8,351 nt of DNA, taken from contig JAFAHP010000477.1 of the NCBI GenBank assembly GCA_019237175.1, forward strand, positions 1 through 8,351, read 5' to 3'. Below, in pieces: positions 5,442-8,351 of this stretch. The notes beneath the pieces were generated by a model that saw only the letters and a program-made list of their open reading frames with translations, ran no database searches and had not been told where the DNA came from. Source of the DNA: Alphaproteobacteria bacterium. Its GTDB lineage: Bacteria; Pseudomonadota; Alphaproteobacteria; ATCC43930; CGMCC-115725. Numbering within the stretch: position 1 is the first letter of the stretch; every line of letters starts with the position of its first letter. The translations under genes were made by a program, and so were the position numbers.

Positions 5442-8300
5442 ATGCAGCAGCAGATCCGGATCCGCGGCGCGCGCGAACACAATCGGAAGAACATCGACGT
5501 CGATTTGCCGCGCGACAACCTGGTCGTGATCACCGGCTTGTCGGGCTCCGGCAAGTCGTCCTTGGCCTTTGACACGATCTATGCCGAGGGCCAGCGTCGT
5601 TATGTCGAGAGCCTGTCGGCCTACGCCCGGCAGTTTCTCGAATTGATGCAAAAGCCCGAGGTCGAATCGATCGAGGGCCTCTCGCCGGCGATCTCGATCG
5701 AACAGAAGACAACCTCGCGCAACCCGCGCTCGACGGTTGCGACCGTGACCGAGATCTATGACTACATGCGCCTCCTCTGGGCGCGGGTCGGGGTGCCGTA
5801 TTCGCCGGCGACCGGATTGCCGATTGTCAGCCAGACCGTCTCGCAAATGGTCGACCGGGTCATGGCGATGGCCGAAGGCACCCGGCTCTATCTGTTGGCG
5901 CCGATCGTGCGCGGCCGCAAAGGCGAATACCGTAAGGAATTGGCGGACCTGCAAAAGCGCGGGTTTCAACGGGTCAAGATCGACGGCAAGATGCTGGAGC
6001 TCGACGAGGTCCGCGCCCTTAACAAGAACCTCAAACACGACATTTCGGTCGTCGTCGACCGCATCATCGTGTCGCCCGATCTCGGCAACCGCTTGGCCGA
6101 TTCGTTCGAGACGGCACTCGATCTCGCCGACGGGATCGCGATCACCGAAAACGCCGACACCGGCGAGGAGACGATCTTTTCGGCGAAATTCGCCTGCCCG
6201 GTGTCGGGCTTTACCATTCCCGAGATCGAGCCGCGGCTGTTTTCGTTCAACAACCCGTTTGGCGCGTGTCCCGCCTGCGACGGACTCGGCAGCAAGCTTT
6301 ATTTCGATCCCGGTCTCGTCGTCCATGACGAGAACCGCAGCCTCGCCGAGGGCGCGGTCAGCCCTTGGTCGCACTCGTCCTCACCCTACTACACGCAGAC
6401 CCTGGAGAGCATCGCCAAGCATTTCCGGCAGAGCATGCACACGCCATGGCACCAACTGCCTGAAAAGATGCGGCGCACGATCTTCTACGGCTCGGAGGGT
6501 CTGCCGATCGCGATGACCTATGACGACGGCTTGCGAAAATACACGACCGAGCGGCCGTTCGAGGGTGTGTTGCCGAATATGGAGCGGCGTTTCCGCGAGA
6601 CCGACAGCGCCTGGATCAAGGAGGAGCTTGGCCGCTACCAGAGCGCCAGAACCTGCGAGGTGTGCCGTGGCGACCGGCTCAAGCCCGAGGCGCTGGCGGT
6701 CAAAATCGCCGGCAAGAACATCAGTGAGGTGGCACGGTTGTCGATCGCCGAAGCACTGCGCTGGTTCTCCGGGATCGACGCCGAGCTCAGCCCAAGTCAG
6801 CGCGAGATCGCCCAGCGCATCCTGCGCGAGATCAACGAGCGGCTCGGCTTTTTGCAGAATGTCGGGCTCGAATATCTGACGTTGTCGCGCGCCTCGGGAA
6901 CATTGTCGGGAGGCGAGAGCCAGCGCATCCGGCTTGCGTCGCAAATCGGCTCCGGGCTGACCGGGGTGCTGTATGTGCTCGACGAACCGTCGATCGGCTT
7001 GCACCAGCGCGACAACGGCCGATTGCTCGCGACCCTGAAGCGGTTGCGCGACCTCGGCAACACGGTCATCGTCGTCGAGCACGACGAGGAGGCGATCCGC
7101 GCCGCCGATTGGGTCGTCGATATGGGGCCGGGGGCCGGCGTTCATGGCGGTCATGTCGTCGCCGAAGGCACGCCGGAAGCGATCATGACCAGCCCGAAGA
7201 GCTTGACCGGACAGTACTTGACCGGCACCCGTCAGATCCCGGCGCCGATGATCAGACGCACGGGCCATCACGGGCAAATCCTCCGGGTTCTCGGCGCGAC
7301 CGGCAACAATCTGAAGGACATCACCGCCGAATTCCCGCTCGGCACCTTCTGCTGTGTGACCGGTGTATCGGGCGGTGGCAAATCGACGCTGATCGTCGAA
7401 ACCCTTTACAAGGCGCTCGCCAAACGCCTTAACAGCGCCCGCGAGCAGCCCGCACCCCACGACCGGCTCGAAGGGGTGGAGTTTCTCGACAAGATCGTCG
7501 ATATCGACCAGTCGCCGATCGGCCGCACGCCGCGCTCAAACCCGGCGACTTACACCGGCTGTTTCACGCCGATCCGTGACTGGTACGCCGGTCTGCCCGA
7601 GGCGAAATCGCGCGGCTACGCCCCCGGGCGCTTCTCGTTCAACGTCAAGGGCGGGCGCTGCGAAGCCTGCCAAGGCGACGGTGTCATTAAGATCGAGATG
7701 CATTTTTTGCCCGACGTTTACGTGCAGTGCGACGTCTGCAAGGGCCGGCGCTATAATCGCGAAACCCTGGAAGTATTGTTCCGCGGCAAGAGCATCGCCG
7801 ACGTGCTCGACATGACCGTCGACGAGGGTGTGGAATTCTTCCGGGCGGTGCCGTCGATCCGTGACAAGCTCTTGACCTTACAGCAGGTCGGGCTCGGCTA
7901 TATCCACATCGGCCAACCGGCGACGACCCTATCGGGCGGCGAGGCGCAGCGCGTCAAACTGTCAAAGGAACTCTCCCGCCGCGCCACCGGTCGCACCCTC
8001 TACATCCTCGACGAACCGACGACCGGGCTGCATTTCGACGATGTGCGCAAATTGCTCGAGGTGCTGCACGCGCTCGTCGAGAGCGGCAACACGGTGCTGG
8101 TCATCGAGCATAACCTCGAAGTCATCAAGACCGCGGACTGGATCATCGATCTCGGTCCCGAGGGCGGCGACGCCGGCGGCCATATCGTCGCCACGGGTAC
8201 GCCCGAGGACATCGCAGCCAGCGGCACGAGCTACACTGGCGCCTACCTACGCCCCTACCTCGCGCGCCGCCCCCCCCAGCGCCGCCGCCGTGCGGGGTAA
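5442..8300 (+). CDS. uvrA: UvrABC excinuclease subunit A
   Basis: UvrA is the dimeric ABC ATPase that finds bulky DNA lesions and loads UvrB for nucleotide excision repair in the cytoplasm. All 952 residues are present (E. coli: 940). The first Walker A is GLSGSGKSS at 32-40 and the second GVSGGGKST at 641-649. The ABC signatures are LSGGESQR at 488 and LSGGEAQR at 830; the Walker B segments are YVLDEPSIGL at 511 and YILDEPTTGL at 854. The C-terminal zinc module is complete (Cys740, Cys743, Cys763, Cys766). The first zinc module has Cys252, Cys276 and Cys279, but Ser255 replaces the fourth cysteine (CPVSG); I recall this as usual in alphaproteobacteria. CEVC at 405-408 is a further Cys pair. 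The ATG at 5442 fits the conserved N terminus (IRIRGAREHN), although the ribosome site is weak. No LexA box is visible directly upstream. The last 12 residues are strongly basic (RRPPQRRRR). Confidence 0.98.
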   Translation: MQQQIRIRGAREHNRKNIDVDLPRDNLVVITGLSGSGKSSLAFDTIYAEGQRRYVESLSAYARQFLELMQKPEVESIEGLSPAISIEQKTTSRNPRSTVATVTEIYDYMRLLWARVGVPYSPATGLPIVSQTVSQMVDRVMAMAEGTRLYLLAPIVRGRKGEYRKELADLQKRGFQRVKIDGKMLELDEVRALNKNLKHDISVVVDRIIVSPDLGNRLADSFETALDLADGIAITENADTGEETIFSAKFACPVSGFTIPEIEPRLFSFNNPFGACPACDGLGSKLYFDPGLVVHDENRSLAEGAVSPWSHSSSPYYTQTLESIAKHFRQSMHTPWHQLPEKMRRTIFYGSEGLPIAMTYDDGLRKYTTERPFEGVLPNMERRFRETDSAWIKEELGRYQSARTCEVCRGDRLKPEALAVKIAGKNISEVARLSIAEALRWFSGIDAELSPSQREIAQRILREINERLGFLQNVGLEYLTLSRASGTLSGGESQRIRLASQIGSGLTGVLYVLDEPSIGLHQRDNGRLLATLKRLRDLGNTVIVVEHDEEAIRAADWVVDMGPGAGVHGGHVVAEGTPEAIMTSPKSLTGQYLTGTRQIPAPMIRRTGHHGQILRVLGATGNNLKDITAEFPLGTFCCVTGVSGGGKSTLIVETLYKALAKRLNSAREQPAPHDRLEGVEFLDKIVDIDQSPIGRTPRSNPATYTGCFTPIRDWYAGLPEAKSRGYAPGRFSFNVKGGRCEACQGDGVIKIEMHFLPDVYVQCDVCKGRRYNRETLEVLFRGKSIADVLDMTVDEGVEFFRAVPSIRDKLLTLQQVGLGYIHIGQPATTLSGGEAQRVKLSKELSRRATGRTLYILDEPTTGLHFDDVRKLLEVLHALVESGNTVLVIEHNLEVIKTADWIIDLGPEGGDAGGHIVATGTPEDIAASGTSYTGAYLRPYLARRPPQRRRRAG

Positions 8301-8351
8301 GGCTGCGTGAACAGAGTTTCCCAGCAGGTGATTGAGGAGTCCTGACTGGTA
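8301..8351. other. short sequence after uvrA
   Basis: These 51 bases are noticeably less GC-rich than uvrA. They can form at most a weak stem (CCAG/CTGG arms at about 8320 and 8346) and show no T tract before the window ends. No gene or clear terminator can be called. Confidence 0.3.

Noticed and set aside
6381..7460. 359-codon minus-strand frame, with similar long frames at 3996-4889 and 5415-6374
   Set aside because: They are antisense to uvrA or the protease gene, show no domain motifs, and are explained by GC-rich codon usage of the opposite strand.
1..8351. CRISPR arrays, tRNA or rRNA genes, insertion sequences, transposases and phage genes
   Set aside because: No spaced direct repeats, cloverleaf-like sequences, ribosomal RNA motifs or transposase domains were seen in either strand.

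Overview
The window looks like a GC-rich chromosomal segment of an alphaproteobacterium, possibly Rhodospirillales-like. This rests on the gyrA / ssb / uvrA neighbourhood, the acidic SSB tail ending DDDIPF, and the UvrA sequence, including a CPVSG variant of the first zinc module that I recall as usual in that class. The exact taxon cannot be read from the window.

Layout. Positions 1-3891 hold leftward (minus-strand) genes. They are the N-terminal third of the GyrA breakage domain (cut by the window edge), a small GlsB/YeaQ-type membrane protein, a single-domain cobalamin-independent methionine synthase (MetE C-terminal) homologue, a tight cluster of three small unrecognised reading frames, and ssb. 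Positions 3984-8300 hold rightward genes: a trypsin-like HtrA/DegP-type protease with one PDZ domain and no visible export signal, a short membrane-protein gene broken by frameshifting, and a complete uvrA. ssb and the protease gene are divergent and share a 92-bp spacer.

How the genes relate. gyrA, ssb and uvrA serve DNA topology, single-strand protection and nucleotide excision repair, and their proximity is a conserved arrangement rather than one operon here. The ssb/protease spacer contains a near match to the alphaproteobacterial LexA direct repeat (GTTC-N7-GTTC, one mismatch), so SOS control of ssb or the protease is possible but unproven. The genes between ssb and gyrA look like lineage-specific additions.

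Most of the window is ordinary housekeeping DNA, and I found no convincing new defence or mobile system. The items most worth a second look are: a pair of inverted palindromic repeats upstream of the small cluster (3145-3227); an in-frame TGA that appears to split one four-helix membrane protein; the frameshifted membrane gene before uvrA; leucine at the GyrA quinolone position; and the apparently cytoplasmic HtrA-like protease placed between ssb and uvrA.
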